Shown here: positions 34,747 through 46,900 of the stretch, in pieces | Numbering within the stretch: the first letter of the stretch is position 1 | How the letters are laid out: the number at the start of each line of letters is the position of its first letter | Assembly (NCBI GenBank): GCA_947561715.1 | Contig: OX387203.1 | Location: forward strand, 15,996,001 to 16,060,000 | Direction of reading: 5' to 3' | Origin: Ascidia mentula | Taxonomy: Eukaryota; Chordata; Ascidiacea; Phlebobranchia; Ascidiidae | DNA: 64,000 nt | Notes under the pieces: model-generated | Told to the model about the DNA's origin: nothing | The model's database searches: none | Seen by the model: the letters and a program-made list of their open reading frames with translations, nothing else | Made by a program: the position numbers and the translations under genes

Positions 34747-35364
34747 GTGATATTATATCGGAATATAATTTGTTACATTTATGGCAAAAACTTTCAATAA
34801 AGTCAGCTCCAATTGTAAAGTTTTATGCTCGAATGATGCACAATAGTACATTAATTAAAGCTCAAACGATGGAAACTAATATTAAAACATTCACATTGGT
34901 AAAAAAACATGTATTTCAAAACAAACAAAGGCACCAAGCATAAGGATTTGTCATAAACTTCGATACTACAAAAAAGGCAAAGTATAACTTCGTGCATGCC
35001 ATCACTAAACATAGAAGACAGCTCCAAGCCGCTTTACCCATCTTGGTACTCACTGCAGCTCGACACATCCTGGTGTATCTGCTGTCACGAGATGTGGCTC
35101 TGGCGTGTTATGTTTTGCCCGTTCATGTATCTACCTCCCTGCTCTCTAGGTTGCAGTTCAATCTCAAATCGCGCAGTGGTGTTCGAAACGTTTACTCAGA
35201 ATGTTTGATATAATGATACAACAGATGTGGCAACCGTTGAGAAATAAAGTATATAAAACATTACACTGCAACTATCGCATCTCAAGTGTCTTTGTTTTAC
35301 AAGTGATAAATTTTCAATATAAAGTAATACTAATCCGAAGTGCGTTGGTATTGTTTCGAATTGA
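34747..35364. other. Intergenic, nothing recognised
   Basis: Short overlapping frames at 34992-35213 lack any domain. The homology shared by all units of the array begins at about 35365 (ATATTTCCTACAATAACTAC). Confidence 0.45.
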
Positions 35365-35954
35365 AAATATTTCCTACAATAACTACGGCACAGGGAAAGA
35401 GATCGAAAACCTTTCTCTCACAAACAGCAGACATCGGGCGATCGTTTACGCTTGGGTGACTCTAAACGAGAACCAACGAGCAATTTTGTCTCCTGAGGAA
35501 GTCAACCGAAACCTCATGCCAGCCTTAGGGTTTCTGTTAGGAATATTGTAAACTTAATTCCATATGACTGTAATGTTTAAGAGATACTTGTTTTTCAATT
35601 ATAGCCAATTTAAATTAATTGCTGAATACTGCCCTTCTGGTATTCAGCAATAAATATGCCTGGCAGCATCAGTAACAATTAATTTAATTTAAATTGAACC
35701 AAATGGGAAAAGCGAATCTCATGACCAGAATTTCGGATGACAAAAGACAAACGTGGTTGTTCGAAACCATAATGGAGGGTGGGGATCTCCACCGGGCTAT
35801 TTACTGGAAATTTTCCACTCCCCTTTCTGTTTCGCTCGACTCGAAATCCTCCCGTGAACAAAGGGGTGAAGGCGACGATGAAAGGAGGATTCATGAAATA
35901 AGAGGGCTACGATACGAAGGTTAGATGTTAGTCTGTTTTCGGCAGCACGAAAAC
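35365..35954 (+). promoter_or_regulatory. Conserved 5' flank of the EGF/FN3 unit (copy A)
   Basis: This stretch is repeated upstream of copy B (about 43,490-43,994) and, in part, in C (about 49,150-49,567) and D (about 55,475-55,911). Frames in it are not conserved between copies (indels shift them), so it is more likely promoter and 5' UTR than coding. It ends at the signal-peptide ATG at 35955. No TATA box or specific factor site can be named. Confidence 0.45.
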
Positions 35955-38900
35955 ATGTTGTGGCTATGCGTTTTTCTTATTGCTGCTACCGCACATGTTC
36001 AAGGTCAAGGTGCGTTTATTATTAATGTTCAAAATTTTAGCTGAAATTACTGATAGCATAACAGAGCAAATTTTGTGTTGAAATGTTTTTTTTTAAGATG
36101 TTGATGAGTGCGCGCTTGGAACGCATGCGTGTCACGTTGAGGCTAATTGCACCAACACCATCGGTGGTTACACGTGTAAGTGCAACGATTGGTTTGTAGG
36201 CGACGGATTCGACTGCAGAGGTAAGTCACCCCTTTCATACATTATCTCCACTCATTTAAAATCACTTTTGTTCGTAAATTTAATAAATTGAGCGAATTTT
36301 TTTTACTTTTGTAGTAAATATCAGCCTTCTCTGTAAATGTTGTGTTATTGACCTAAATTTTATCTGTTAGGTTATTGTAACGACTCTTGTCCCGGTCGCT
36401 GCGCTGAAGGACTGAATGGCTATACTTGTTTTTGCCGAAGATCTTCAACCACTGTTGGATGTCCAGACGGTAAGGTTGAGTAGTGTAGTATACGATGTTG
36501 GTATGGGGTGATGTAATGATTTAAACGGACCTGTATTTAACGATCTGAATTATCCTGGTTTGGCATGTTCACCTGATGAAGCGAGATGCATACTCGCGAA
36601 AGTTTGTGTATTTTAGGAAACAAAAGTCAGTCTTCTTAAAGAGTGCCAAACCAGGATAATTCAGATCATAGACACAAGACTGATACTGCACATTTCATCA
36701 TTCTACATTCAACGCAAATCCGTAACGTTTAAACATCACACTGTTTTATTGAAATACACTAACCATATAATAACGCAATAGCTGGTAAAAAATCAAGTCA
36801 TTGCATTTACCAAATGTTAATTTTCGGTACAAGATGTACTGAAAGATTGCATTATTTTTTACATATAGCATTCGTTTGTTTCGTTATAAAAAAAATACTG
36901 AAATAAATGCTTGCCAATTATTTTTTGTTTTAACAGCGTATATTTTCAGCTCCGTCGGTTATTCACAGCACAAGGGTTTTGTGGAGAACTTGCAACAGTT
37001 TGTTTGTCTCCTGGGAAGCGAGTAACGCTATTTCGGCCTCACCAAGAATATCTGGGACGGTTTATTACCAATCCTCCGGCACAAAAGTAGCTGGATTCCT
37101 GTATCTGCAACCAGATACGGAATACAACATAACTTTAAGAGTATATAATAATCTCGTCTCAACCACCACTGTGATTTCTGCAAAAACCCGTAAGTTTATT
37201 ACATATTTTTTCAAAAGAAATTCTAATTAAAGCGTAATGATGTTTCATTCGTCATTTTTCACCTTTAAGTAAAAGTTTAGCCCCTTCCACGTATTTTGCA
37301 CATTAATAAAACATTGTTTATTATTAGTATCGACCTTGACAACTATTTGGAGTTGCAACAAGATAACAACCTACTGGTATTTTGTCTATTTTTTAGTTCC
37401 AGAACCTCCTTATTCGACCACGGCGCCTCCCACGTCTCCACCATGCACCAACACACCCACAAGCTGCTGTCCTGGCTATGTAATATCTGGTTCCACATGC
37501 ATTGGTATGTGCCTTGTTATTTTGTCCTCTACTTATTGTTGACCTTACCCAGCAAAATCCTTTGCGTACCAATATTTTTTCGGTACTTTGGAACACTTAT
37601 CTTAAAACGAGCAAGTAAATATTAGAAAAATAAAAGGAAGTATTTGTTTCACATATTCAAGCAACGTAACAGAATCCGACCTCCGAATAAGTTTACTTTA
37701 ATACAAGCGACACTATTGTTTGAGATTTTACAACATTACAACAGCATGAAATATGTTAGCTTGTTGATGACAAATACACTTTTTGGCGAATTCTATAAAA
37801 TGGAAAATTTCTCAGCTTTGGGCTTACATTACTGGCGCAGTGAAATGGGTCAACGAGTTCAGACTGATGACGGGGTATTTTTTTGTGTAGATTTGAATGA
37901 ATGCACAAATGGCTCAACTGCGTGTGATGAACACGCTCGCTGCAGTAACACTGAGGGAAGCTTTACTTGTACCTGCAACGATTGCTTCGTCGGAGACGGA
38001 TTTACTTGCACGCGTATGTATAAGCTACAGCATGCCGTTGATCTGTATTAAACTAATTTGCACTATGACAACCGATATTCATTTTACTGGCGTTTCGATT
38101 GTTACTAAGTTGACTATAATTTTATGGCTGTTACAAGGGCATTTGTTTATCTAAATGTTTTTTAAAGACGTGAGTTATGCTTCTATGTATCGCTATATCT
38201 CAAAAATATAAAACATAATAAGGTATAAACATACCAAAAATTCCCAATGAGCTTTGAATTATAGAGTAATATGCCTGCCACCGTTAGCAACAAATTATAC
38301 AAAAATTTATGAAGTTACAATTGAAAAGTTTATGAGAGATATGGTTGTAACTTTTGAAATGCTTCATCTTTTATCACAGAACACTGTGGTGGCGTAGATT
38401 GTTGGGGCAGAGGGAACTGTTCAGGATATTACGGCTTTTCATCGGCTACTTATTGTGAGTTGTCCTGCTACTTTTTAAAAAACATCCAAATATGCGATCA
38501 CATTTTGCGAAAACTTTTATAACTTAGGAAATTAAATTCACTATTGCCAAATTTGTCTATGCAATAGGTGTTAATCGATAAGTTGTGTTCCTGACGTACC
38601 ATTTTGTAGTTCGTTTGGTTTTAACGATGACAAACTTTACACACATGGGTTGTTATTTCAGCGGTTCTTCCAACTATTTCGAACCTCAGAGTAGTTTGGA
38701 GATCAACCACAGGCCTGAGTTTTTCTTGGGACCGCAGCAGCGTGACTTTCAGCAATGCGTTTTTAACGGGAGGTGGAGTCTCCTACGATCAACACATAGA
38801 TGGAGAAGCTGGTTTTTCATTTCTCAAACCATCTACGGCATATAACTTGACTGTGGTTGTTCATAACCGGATTGGTTCAGCAGAAGCAAGCATTATAGCT

Positions 38901-41003
38901 CAAACTGGTAAGTGTTTTACTCACGAAATGTAACAAAAAAGCCATGTACCAGGTTTCGGTTTTTTGTTGTTTTTATTTAATTTTATTTTGTGACGTATTT
39001 CGGCAAAAATGGATAAAAAATTTTACACCGATAACGTATGTAGAACCTGATGAATCACCTCCTACTGTCTTACCAATGTCCACGACCACAAGCATTGGTT
39101 GTGGTCCCGGATTCCGCCTTGTAAACAGATTCTGCATCGGTAAGTTATGAATCATTCAGCAAAACCAGGTCGGTAAACTGATAGGATTGCATTATGTTCA
39201 TAGATATCGACGAATGCTCGCAGAACATGCACAACTGTCATCCCGAGGCTGTGTGTACCAACACAGAGGGAAGCTACAAGTGTTCGTGTAACTTAGGCTA
39301 CTTTGGTGATGGGACTATGTGTGTTGGTCAGTAAAACATCAGAAAAATTATTGCGAATTTAAACAAAAACACTTTTTCTCAACCATTTGCAGGAATGTGC
39401 GAATCCACTGCCGTATCGAAATGTGGAAATGATGGCAACTGTGGAAAAAGCGAATACGGCAACCTTTGTTATTGCTATGGCTACAAAGGATGCCCTGGTA
39501 CACATACACTAAATAGACCGCACCAACTTTGTTGTATGCCATCTTGACTTTATTTTCACAGGGGACCCGGGTATAACGATAAAGGTTGTTAATCAGGGGT
39601 CAGACTTCGTCAGCATTTCCTGGTCCAGAAATGTTGAAGCCTATCTCAAATTTTTGTATGATGTCAGTCTTTGGAGGAATGAAACATTAGTAACCAGTTA
39701 CAGCCATCTTCGCAACAGACGTGCAGCTTTCGGCAACTTACAACCCAACACACAATACGTCATCACCGTTGCTAGTATGGGAACAAACACCACGCACAGT
39801 ATAAGTGTTTACACAGGTGATATTATATGGGAATATAATTTGTTACATTTATTTAGAAAATGTTCAATTAAGTAAGCTTTGTAATGTTTTCTGTCCTAAT
39901 GACGCACAATAGTAAATTATTCAAACCAGTAATATTTCATGCAATGGCATGATTGGCAGGATCGCCCCACTGCGCAGGTCCTTGCTTGGCGATCACAGCT
40001 ATCGTATCGCGATCATTAGGTTTGCAGGCTTGGCAGCCTAGGTGGATCAGCCACTTTTTCGTAACAAGTCGGAGCAAGATTTGAAAAATCATCCAGCTAG
40101 GCTGCGATGCCTGGGCTGCCAAGCCTGCAAACCTAATGATCGCGATACGATAGCTGTGATCGCCAAGCAAGGACCTGCGCAGTGGGGCGATCCTGCCAAT
40201 CATGCCATTGCATGAAATATTACTGCGTTATCTGATACGGTGGTAGAGATCCCCTACGTATATGTGAAGGTTGCCTGGCAAAGTTGTGCGCTTGCGCACC
40301 AGTGTACCTTGGCCACAATATACCCCGTGAAACCACTGAGTTCCTGTAGCTCAGTTGGTAGAGCGTTGGGCCTGGTTAGCCCAGGGTCGTGAGTTCAAAC
40401 CTCACCGGGGAGCTTGATTTTTCAAATCTTGCTCCGACTTGTCAGGAAAAAGTGGCTGATCCAGCTAGGCTGCAATGCCTGGGCTGCCAAGCCTGCAAAT
40501 CTAAATATTTAAACCACAAACGATTTTATTTCGGCAACCCTAATTAGGCAGTTGCACAACGAAAAACTAGGTACTGAATCAAGTGTAGAACAAAAATTAG
40601 TTGGAGATTAATATTGAAATATCCACAGGAGTAACTACAACCAGCCCAATATTGAGCACCACAACCTACCAACCTCCCACCACCGCAACGACTCCTCACA
40701 CAACCCAACAACCACCTGTAGATTGTAATGACAATCCCACTGCAAGGTAACTTTGTCCTTTATGGAAAATCTGTCAGGTGATGTATGAATTTTGTCTTTG
40801 TACTAAACAACTAAATAAAGTTGTATCTATGATATGTTTTCCATTCTTGTGATGTCATTCGTATTTTAGAAATATATTATATCTGTATATTTATTTGTGC
40901 TGTGTGTAGCATAGTTTGTATTTTAAGGGAGTACCGAGAAACGTACAAGGAATGGAAAGCAGAATATCAAAAGTGGAAAAGTTGCTATCAGAACGTTCCA
41001 TAG
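35955..41003 (+). CDS. Secreted EGF/FN3 modular protein, copy A (14 exons, 613 aa)
   Basis: Exons: 35955-36009, 36098-36220, 36371-36469, 36950-37189, 37397-37504, 37891-38013, 38380-38454, 38662-38907, 39044-39139, 39204-39326, 39393-39497, 39562-39816, 40629-40746, 40928-41003. All junctions are GT-AG, internal exons are phase 1-1, and the sum is 1,842 nt. Exon 1 is a signal peptide (MLWLCVFLIAATAHVQGQ). A trio then occurs three times: calcium-binding EGF (D-x-D/N-E-C start and the hydroxylation pattern CxNxxGxxxCxC), a Cys-rich EGF-like exon, and an FN3 exon (xxLxWxxS ... LxPxTxYxxTV). Two Pro/Thr-rich linker exons (5 and 9) open the second and third trio. Exon 13 is mucin-like (TTTSPILSTTTYQPPTTATT) and exon 14 is a charged tail, YKEWKAEYQKWKSCY. 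There is no membrane anchor, so it is probably secreted or matrix-associated. The ligand is unknown. Confidence 0.85.
36542..36667. mobile_element. Foldback MITE in intron 3 of copy A, hammerhead-like core
   Basis: Perfect 24-bp arms (GATCTGAATTATCCTGGTTT plus GGCA, and the reverse complement at 36644-36667) enclose about 78 bp. The loop holds CTGATGA (36573-36579), a GCGAG/CTCGC hairpin, then GAAA (36598-36601), resembling hammerhead ribozyme strands, but with one extra A between CTGATGA and the hairpin. The same element is at 44576-44701 in copy B with diverged arms, so it predates the A/B split. Confidence 0.6.
39915..40516 (+). mobile_element. Foldback tRNA-derived SINE with 14-bp target duplication (copy A)
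   Basis: An insert of 574 bp (39929-40502) lies between AATTATTCAAACCA (39915-39928) and AAATATTTAAACCA (40503-40516). It begins with a palindrome, arms of about 112 bp (39927-40038 and 40114-40225) around a 75-bp spacer, followed by a tRNA-like head (40340-40413) and a tail ending in CTGCCAAGCCTGCAAATCTA. The tail repeats, in opposite orientation, the sequence in the palindrome's left arm and spacer, so the element contains two inverted copies of the SINE body. Copy B has the empty site. A-box and B-box words indicate a pol III promoter. It lies in intron 12. Confidence 0.8.
40340..40413 (+). tRNA. tRNA-like SINE head, apparent Thr anticodon GGT
   Basis: The segment folds as a tRNA apart from the acceptor stem: D arm (GCTC/GAGC), anticodon stem TGGGC/GCCCA with a 7-nt loop CTGGTTA (anticodon GGT, Thr), variable loop GGGTC, and T arm GTGAG-TTCAAAC-CTCAC. 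The acceptor stem has at least two mismatches and one extra base precedes the anticodon stem. A GGT anticodon is not normally used for Thr in animals, so this is better read as the pol III promoter head of a SINE than a working tRNA gene. Confidence 0.55.
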
Positions 41004-41127
41004 ATGATCTCTACTCATTAACAGCACATTTCTGCGATTTGTAAATGCTTATGCGCTAACATTGCAGTATAATCATCGATTTGACAATAACAATATAAAG
41101 GACAACTGTGTTTTTCTATTGATAAAA

Positions 41128-41226
41128 GCCAACGGATTAGTGGAGAGGTTTCATCGTCACCTTAAAAGTGCGATCACGGCTTGTCTCAGCGACCCCAACT
41201 GGTTCGATGAGCTACGTTTGATTTGA
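41128..41226 (+). pseudogene. Gypsy integrase fragment in unit A
   Basis: An open stretch of 32 codons reads NGLVERFHRHLKSAITACLS then DPNWFDEL, the end of an LTR-retrotransposon integrase core (compare NGLVERFHRQL at 33.5 kb). It sits 120 bp after the stop codon of the EGF/FN3 gene. The same fragment follows copy B (about 48,285-48,379) and copy C (53,244-53,342), so it was already part of the unit before duplication. Confidence 0.7.
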
Positions 41227-41540
41227 ATTAATTTAGTCAAAGCGCGTCAGTGACTTAATTAAATACAATTGAAGGAAGACCGAAAAAACGTGCGTGCTTA
41301 AGAGCGCGATCTCGAGATCTAACAGATTGTTAAAGCGATCGCCAGTCAATTAGTTCATACCGGGCAGTTGGGTATCTGAGTGAATTTCCGACGCAGAGTG
41401 AACTATTAAAACATCAGGTATTCATCACAAGGAGTGATCGAGAAAGGCAAATAGTAGAGTCGAATGCCAGAAAGCCAAGCTACGATTACAACCTTTGTTT
41501 CGTCTGCGTTCCAGTTGATTGAGGAATTTAGTCAGGAAAC

Positions 41541-41690
41541 ATGCGTGGTTTTACAGCCGAAAGGACTTCACTAGCCAACACGGCGACCTGCAGCTTTCGA
41601 CAGATTTTGTTCGGGGGCTTCTTGTTTAGTACTTTTCATATCATGTTCTTACGGTGCCAATATATACAAACAATTAATGAAGCAAAGGTC
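41541..41690 (+). other. Conserved hydrophobic leader-like open frame in each unit
   Basis: Each unit carries an open frame containing ATCSFRxILFGGFL (A at 41541; B at 48694-48909; C at 53659-53809), opening MRGFT(A/D)ERTSLAN. A second ATG in B and C would start a hydrophobic signal-like segment, but in A this codon is ACG. A GTTAGT donor-like word follows GGFL in B and C. It may be the first exon of a lost gene or part of the adjacent retroelement remnant. No downstream exon is evident. Confidence 0.3.
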
Positions 41691-43176
41691 TGATAAAACT
41701 CTCTGGCAAAGCCAAAATCTAAACCGACACTACACCACGACATGCAACGCCAACTTAAAGCAACAAAATGAATAAAAGAAAATACACATGGAAAAAGGCG
41801 CGAGGCTCGATGTTTTAGGAATTGAGATAGTACGACATAATCTTGTTGAAGTCACACGCCACAACAAAAGCAAGCAAAAACAATCACAGGGCGCAATGCA
41901 AATATATAAGTACAGAACAAAACAATCACATATAAAGTTTTCTGCAGAAGGTTTCTGCACGAAAGTCACACAATAACAGCGTGGTAGCGAGGGTTTTTGA
42001 CGAAAAATTTGATTTTGCTGTGGCGTCATTGTCCAGTAGGCACTAAAACTTGTTCCACGTGGATCTGTGCGTGTTCAAGCGGGTGGAAAAACGTTTTTTG
42101 TCTGCCCAACATTCTGAGCCCCGCATTCTTTGCCAGACCCCACGTAAATGCCGTAGATACCATATGTTAATCGCTGGCCCAATTTGATTGTACCGGCGGG
42201 GGTGCACAGAACGGTGGATGCTTCTACCATTGACTAACATTGGCCATAGAACTCACAATGACCACACGGGGCTGATTGGCCACTCCCTAAATCAGGGGCG
42301 ATGGACCACAGCATACAAATATAGTTATACTAAGGGCCATTCAAACAACATAATTTTTTTAAATAATTTATTTGCTGGAAAATCCACGCAATCAAGTTAC
42401 TCATTGAGTAAGTGATCAATGTGATGTCTAATATCTTCTATGAAGTAAGATCATATGCTACTAAATCAAATCCCGAAGAACAACGCATGTTTCTATAATC
42501 GCCACCAGGGCACGAAGCGACCAGACAACAAGATCAAGAAAATCTCTTGGGCGACCCAATTTCCAGGCCTCCTAGAACTTACAGAAAAAGAAGCCCAACT
42601 GCATATGGTGACGAAAAAGCGACCACCCTCGTTAGAAAACTTGTTGCTACGCCACAGGCAAATTGCAGTTGCGCAGGCAAATCAATGCGTTGTGCTGGGA
42701 TCCAATCCCTGAGGGCATTGCGCCCTATGCGGAAAGCATGGTCATCATCAACACAACATGGTCCATCCAGTCACACACCTACCAACACCGACAGGAAGGG
42801 TGAAAATTTGCCAGAGTTTGTCCTGTAAGAGCTGTGGTATATATGTCGCTACATGCAACCTGAACCATATGAGTGTTAAACAAAAAACGTTTTTCCACAC
42901 GCTGGTCGGGGCACCGTGCCACATGGGCCAAGTTTGAAACATCGCAGAGGAACGACGGGACTGCACTTCTACACCACTACAAGGATACACACCCACCACG
43001 AGAACGGTACTACGGTGTCACCTTCGTGGAAGAACCTCACATCAACACATGGGATATAGCCGAGGATAAGTGGCTTAGGAGAATTTGAGCCACAAAAAAC
43101 ATAAAAAAATGATTTTGCCCCGTTCCAAATAAGTGTCCGTTTCGTTTTTCCACACAAGATTTCCGTTACGTCAAAG
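41687..43176. mobile_element. Penelope-like (GIY-YIG) block inserted in unit A, absent from B
   Basis: This block of about 1.49 kb is missing from B at the matching position (about 48,838). Its left part, on the minus strand, encodes a GIY-YIG piece with KKRFSTRLNTHRSTWNKF (about 42,110-42,045) and a decayed CVTFVQKPSAENF. Its right part, on the plus strand, encodes KRPPSLENLLLRHRQIA (about 42,610-42,660), Cys-rich pieces, then KKRFSTRWSGHRATWAKFE and VTFVEEPHINTWDIAEDKWL (42,873-43,088), ending KKMILPRSK. These are the linker and C-terminal endonuclease of Penelope-like elements, in frameshifted state, so two fragments lie in opposite orientation. Confidence 0.65.
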
Positions 43177-43994
43177 TGATCTTTTCTTTTACACGCGTTT
43201 CCTTATCAACTACGGTACGTGTCCTCACACAACTGGTAATTAGTTGTGAGAAGAGTTGTGTTGCACACAGAGCGTCCTTAAGACAGAAATGAGCTTTAAG
43301 CAGGTGTGATTTTACTCTTTTTACGTTGTTTTTACAGACGCTGAAGATGCTTTATAGCGAAATATATTTGTCTCACACGAAAGCCAATAGATTTTGACCC
43401 AGAAAACATATTTTCCAATAATTTCATGTTTCTATAATGCACACTATGTCGCAACAATGCGAGAGTCTGCTTAATAATTTAAAATATTTCCTACAATAAC
43501 TACGGCACAGAGGAAAAGATCAAAAAAACCTTTTTTCTACAAACCGCGGACATCGGGCTATCGTTCACGCTTGGCTGACTCGAAATGAGAGCCAACGAGC
43601 AATTTTGTCTCGGATGAAGTCAACCGAAACCTCATGTCTGCAGTTCTTGGGGTTTCTGTTAGGAATATTGTAAACTTAATTTCACATGACTGTAATGTTT
43701 AAGAGATAATTGCTTTTCAATTATAGCCAATTTAAATGAAATTGAACCAAATGGCAAAAGCGAATCTCATGACCAGAGTTTCGGATGACAAAAGACAAAC
43801 GTGGTTGTTCGAAACTATAATGGAGGGTGGGTATCTCCACCGGGTTATTTACGGAACTGGAAATTTTCCACTCTTTTTTTGTTTCGCTCAACACGAAACC
43901 CCCCTCGTGAACAAAGGGGTGAAAGCGACGATGAAAGGGGGATTCATGAAATAAGAGGGCTTAGATGTTAGTTTGTTTTCGGCAGCACGAAAAC

Positions 43995-46900
43995 ATGTTG
44001 TGGCTATGCGTTTTTCTTATTGCTGCTATAGCAGATGCTCAAGGTCAAGGTACGTTTATTACTAATGTTCAAAATTTTCGCTGAAACTACTGATAGCATA
44101 ACAGAGCGAATTTTGCGCTAATTTTTTTTAAGATGTTGATGAGTGCGCGCTTGGAACGCATGCATGTCACGTTGAGGCTAACTGCACCAACACCATCGGT
44201 GGTTACACTTGTAAATGCAAGGATTGGTTTGTAGGGGACGGATTCGACTGCAGAGGTAAGTCACCCCTTCCATAAATTATCTCCACTTATTTAAAATCAC
44301 TTATGTTCCTAAATTTAATAAATTGAGCGATTTTTTTTACTTTTGTAGTAAATATCAGCCTTCTCTGTAGATGTTGTGTTATTGACCTAACTTTTATCTG
44401 TTAGGTTATTGTAACGACTCTTGTCCTGGTTACTGCGCTGAAGGACTGAATGGCTATACTTGCTTTTGCCAAAGACATTCAACCACTGTTGGATGTCCAG
44501 ACGGTAAGGTTGAGTAGTTTAATATACGATGTTAGTATGGGGTGATGTAACTACTTAAACGGACCTGCATTTAACGATCTGAATTATCGTGATTTGGCAT
44601 GTCCACCTGATGAAGCGAGAGGTATATTCGCGAAAGCTTGTGTATTTCTGCAAATAAAAGTCAGTCTTCTTAAAGAGGGCCAAACCAGGATAATTCAGAT
44701 CATAGACACAAGACTGATACTGCTCATTTCATAATTCTACATTTAACGCAAATCCGTAACGTTTAAACACGACACTGATTCATTGGAATACTGTAACTGT
44801 ATAATAACGCAATAGCTGTATGTTAATTTTCGGCACAAGATGTACTGAAAAACTGCAGTATTTTACATATGGCAATCTTTTGTTTCGTTATAAAAAAAAC
44901 ACTGAAATAAATACTTGCCAATTATTTTTTGTTTTAACAGCGTATATTTTCAGCTCCATCGGTTATTCACAGCACAAGGGTTTTGTGGAGAACTTGCAAC
45001 AGTTTGTTTGTCTCCTGGGAAGCGAGTAACGCTTATTGGGTATCACCAAGAATATCTGGGACGGTTTATTACCACTCCTCCGGCACAAAAGTAGCTGGAT
45101 TCCTGTATCTGCAACCAGATACGGAATATAACATAACTTTAACAGTATATAATAGTCTCGTCTCAACCACCACTGTGATTTCTGCCAAAACCCGTAAGTT
45201 TGTTATACATATTTTTTCAAAAGAAATGCTAATTAAAGCGTAATGATGTTTCATTCGTCATTTTTTTATTTTGTGTATTTTTTAGTTCCAGAACCTCCTT
45301 ATTCGACCACGGCGCCTCCCACGTCTCCACCATGCACCAACACACCCACAAGCTGCTGTCCTGGCTATGTAATGTATAGTTCCACATGCATTGGTATGTG
45401 CCCTGTTATTTTGTCCTCTACTTACTGTTGACCTTACCCAGTAAATCCTTTGCGTACCAATAATTTGTCGGTACTTCGGAACACTTTCCCTTAACACGAG
45501 CAAGTGAATATTAAGAAATAAAAGGAAGTATTTGTTTGACATATTCAAGCAACGTAACAGAATCCGACCTCCGAATAAGGTATATTTCTCAGCTTTGGGC
45601 TTACATTACTGGTGCAGTGAAATTGGTTAAACGAGTTCAGACTGATGACGGGCCATTTTTTGTGTAGATTTGGATGAATGCACAAATGGCTCAAGTGTGT
45701 GTGATGAACACGCTCACTGCAGTAACACCGAGGGAAGCTTTACTTGTACTTGCAACGATTGCTTCGTCGGAGACGGATTTACTTGCACGCGTATGTATAA
45801 ACTATAGTTTGTCGTTGATCTGTATTGAACTGATTTTCTCTATGACAAACGAATTTCATTTTACTGGCGTTTCGATTGTTACTAAGTTGACAATAATTTT
45901 ATGGCTGTTACATGGGCTTTTGTTTATCTAAATGTTTTTTAAAGACGTGAGTTATGTATCGCTATATCTCAAAAATATAAAATAATAAAACATAGAAACA
46001 TACGAAAAATTCCCAATGAGATTTGAATTATTGAGTAATATGCCTGCCACCGTTAGCAACAAATTATACAAAAATTTATGAAGTTACAATTGAATAGTTT
46101 ACGAGAGATATGGTCGTAACTTTTGAAATGCTTCTGATAAAGCATCTTTTATCACAGAACACTGTGGTGGCGTAGATTGTTGGGACAGAGGGAACTGTTC
46201 AGGATATTCCGGCTTTTCATCGGCTACTTATTGTGAGTTGTCCCGCTACTTTTTGAAAAACATCCAAATATGCGATCACAATTTGCGAAAACTTTTATAA
46301 CTTAGGAAATTAAATTCACTATTGACAAATTTGTCTATGCAATAGATGTTAATCGATAAGTTGCGTTCCTGACATACCATTTTGTAGTTCGTTTGGTTTT
46401 AACGATGACAAACTTTACACACATGGGTTGCTATTTCAGCGGTTCTTCCCACTATTTCGAACCTCAGAGTAGTTTGGAGATCAACCACAGGCCTGAGTTT
46501 TTCTTGGGACCGCAGCAGCGTGACTTTCAGCAATGCGTTTTTAACGGGAGGTGGAGTTTCCTACGATCAGCGCATAGATGGAGAAGCTGGTTTTTCATTT
46601 CTCAAACCATCTACGACATATAACTTAACTGTTATGGTTCATAACCGGATTGGTTCAGCAGAAGCAAGCATTATAGCTCAAACTGGTATGTTTTTAACTC
46701 ACGAAATGTAACAAAAAGTCATGCACCAGTGTTTCGGTTTTTTGTTGGCGCGGAGCCCTTTTTGGTTATTTTATTTTGTGACGTATTTCTGCCAAAAATG
46801 GATCAAAAATTTTATACCGATAACGTATGTAGAACCTGATGAATCTCCTCCTACTGTCTTACCAATGTCCACGACTACAAGATTTGGTTGTGGTCCCGGA

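Noticed and set aside
35399..35551. Possible exon (frame ending ALGFLLGIL) in the 5' flank of unit A
   Set aside because: The frame is broken by indels in B, C and D while the nucleotide sequence is conserved, which fits a non-coding flank.
39937..40203. 88-codon minus-strand open frame (also at 52084-52350)
   Set aside because: It lies entirely inside the palindrome of the foldback SINE; its preservation in both copies reflects recent duplication of the element, not coding.
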